From Burkholderiaceae bacterium (lineage in GTDB: Bacteria; Pseudomonadota; Gammaproteobacteria; Burkholderiales; Burkholderiaceae_C), in NCBI GenBank assembly GCA_023260355.1, contig JALQVJ010000282.1, positions 1 through 6,938 on the forward strand: 6,938 bases of DNA, given 5' to 3'. Of the stretch, positions 6,704-6,938 are shown one piece after another. The notes under the pieces are model-generated. The model was not told the origin of the DNA, ran no database searches, and saw only the letters and a list, made by a program, of their open reading frames with translations. The position numbers were made by a program, and so were the translations under genes. Numbering within the stretch: the first letter of the stretch is position 1; each line of letters opens with the position of its first letter.

Positions 6704-6938
6704 TTATTTGCCCGCAGCCCGTCTGGCAACGTTGGCTGCAGGTTTGGCTGCAGGTTTGGCTGTTGCCTTCTTGGCGGCAGGCTTGGCTGCAGGTTTGGCA
6801 ACGGCCTTCTTGGCTGCAGGCCTGGTTGCAGGCTTGGCTGTAGCCTTCTTGGCGGCAGGCTTGGCTGCAGGTTTGGCAACGGCCTTCTTGGCAGCAGGCT
6901 TGGCTGCGGGTTTGGCAACGGCCTTCTTGGCTGCAGGT
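6704..6938 (-). CDS. rsfS: Ala/Lys/Pro-rich repeat tail, probably C-terminus of ribosome silencing factor RsfS (5' end outside window)
   Basis: Only the last 77 residues are present. They consist of a 13-residue unit PAAKPAAKKA[V/T]AK, repeated, ending PAANVARRAAGK and TAA at 6704-6706. No folded domain is visible, and the composition resembles histone H1-like tails or AlgP, which bind nucleic acid through Lys/Ala/Pro repeats. The name rests on context: this gene sits 27 nt before rlmH, where rsfS lies in Burkholderiales (nadD-rsfS-rlmH-maf-rng). My recollection is that RsfS in Comamonadaceae often carries a Lys/Ala-rich extension. RsfS binds ribosomal protein uL14 and blocks subunit joining in starved cells. 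A separate histone H1-like gene is the alternative. Other frames here stay open only because the repeat length is a multiple of three. Confidence 0.55.
   Translation of the reverse strand, partial: PAAKKAVAKPAAKPAAKKAVAKPAAKPAAKKATAKPATRPAAKKAVAKPAAKPAAKKATAKPAAKPAANVARRAAGK
6734..6938 (-). repeat. Tandem 39-bp coding repeat with 78-bp higher-order period
   Basis: Full units lie at 6872-6910, 6833-6871, 6794-6832 and 6755-6793, with partial units at 6911-6937 and 6734-6754. Each encodes PAAKPAAKKAxAK. The variable residue runs V, T, V, T through the full units, so the real period is a 78-bp dimer (V unit plus T unit). One unit is altered to PATRPAAKKAVAK. The array continues past the right edge. 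Confidence 0.9.

Noticed and set aside
6544..6918. Open frames on both strands across the repeat, including a Trp/Leu/Gln-rich plus-strand peptide
   Set aside because: A repeat with a length divisible by three keeps several frames open at once. Only the Ala/Lys/Pro frame matches a known protein style and ends just before rlmH.
6734..6938. CRISPR-like or regulatory tandem array
   Set aside because: The units are contiguous, in frame and coding, with no unique spacers.

Overview
The window looks like a chromosomal segment of a betaproteobacterium in the order Burkholderiales, probably close to Comamonadaceae. The evidence is the gene order (rsfS-like, rlmH, maf, rng), the Tat-like TolB leader and the Ala/Lys/Pro-rich tail on the rsfS-like protein. 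This placement rests on remembered family traits, not a search. All confidently identified bacterial genes lie on the minus strand, so they read from the right edge to the left.

Right part (6938 to 4106): the end of a gene with an Ala/Lys/Pro 13-residue repeat tail, most likely ribosome silencing factor RsfS. It is followed at close spacing by rlmH (23S rRNA pseudouridine methyltransferase), maf (nucleotide pyrophosphatase) and rng (ribonuclease G). Gaps are 27, 2 and 10 nt, which indicates one co-transcribed unit for ribosome, RNA and nucleotide housekeeping. Centre (3977 to 1238): tolB, pal and cpoB (ybgF), the periplasmic and outer-membrane half of the Tol-Pal envelope system. A 128-nt gap separates them from rng, and tolQ, tolR and tolA are not directly upstream. 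Left part (1188 to about 124): a YeeE/YedE-family membrane protein, probably a thiosulfate or sulfur-compound transporter, 49 nt downstream of cpoB.

The left edge is the most anomalous part. At about position 124-135 the YeeE reading frame loses family character. From base 1 to about 132 the plus strand instead carries a coherent reading frame with about 95% G/C at third codon positions, resembling the C-terminus of an ABC1/AarF/ADCK-type atypical kinase. The neighbouring genes do not share this composition. The simplest reading is a chimeric junction (assembly or cloning artefact); the alternative is a real rearrangement that truncates yeeE.

I see no CRISPR array, insertion sequence, tRNA, rRNA or defence-like cassette. 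Apart from the left junction, the repeat tail and the split tol cluster, this is ordinary housekeeping DNA. I do not see a new biological system here.
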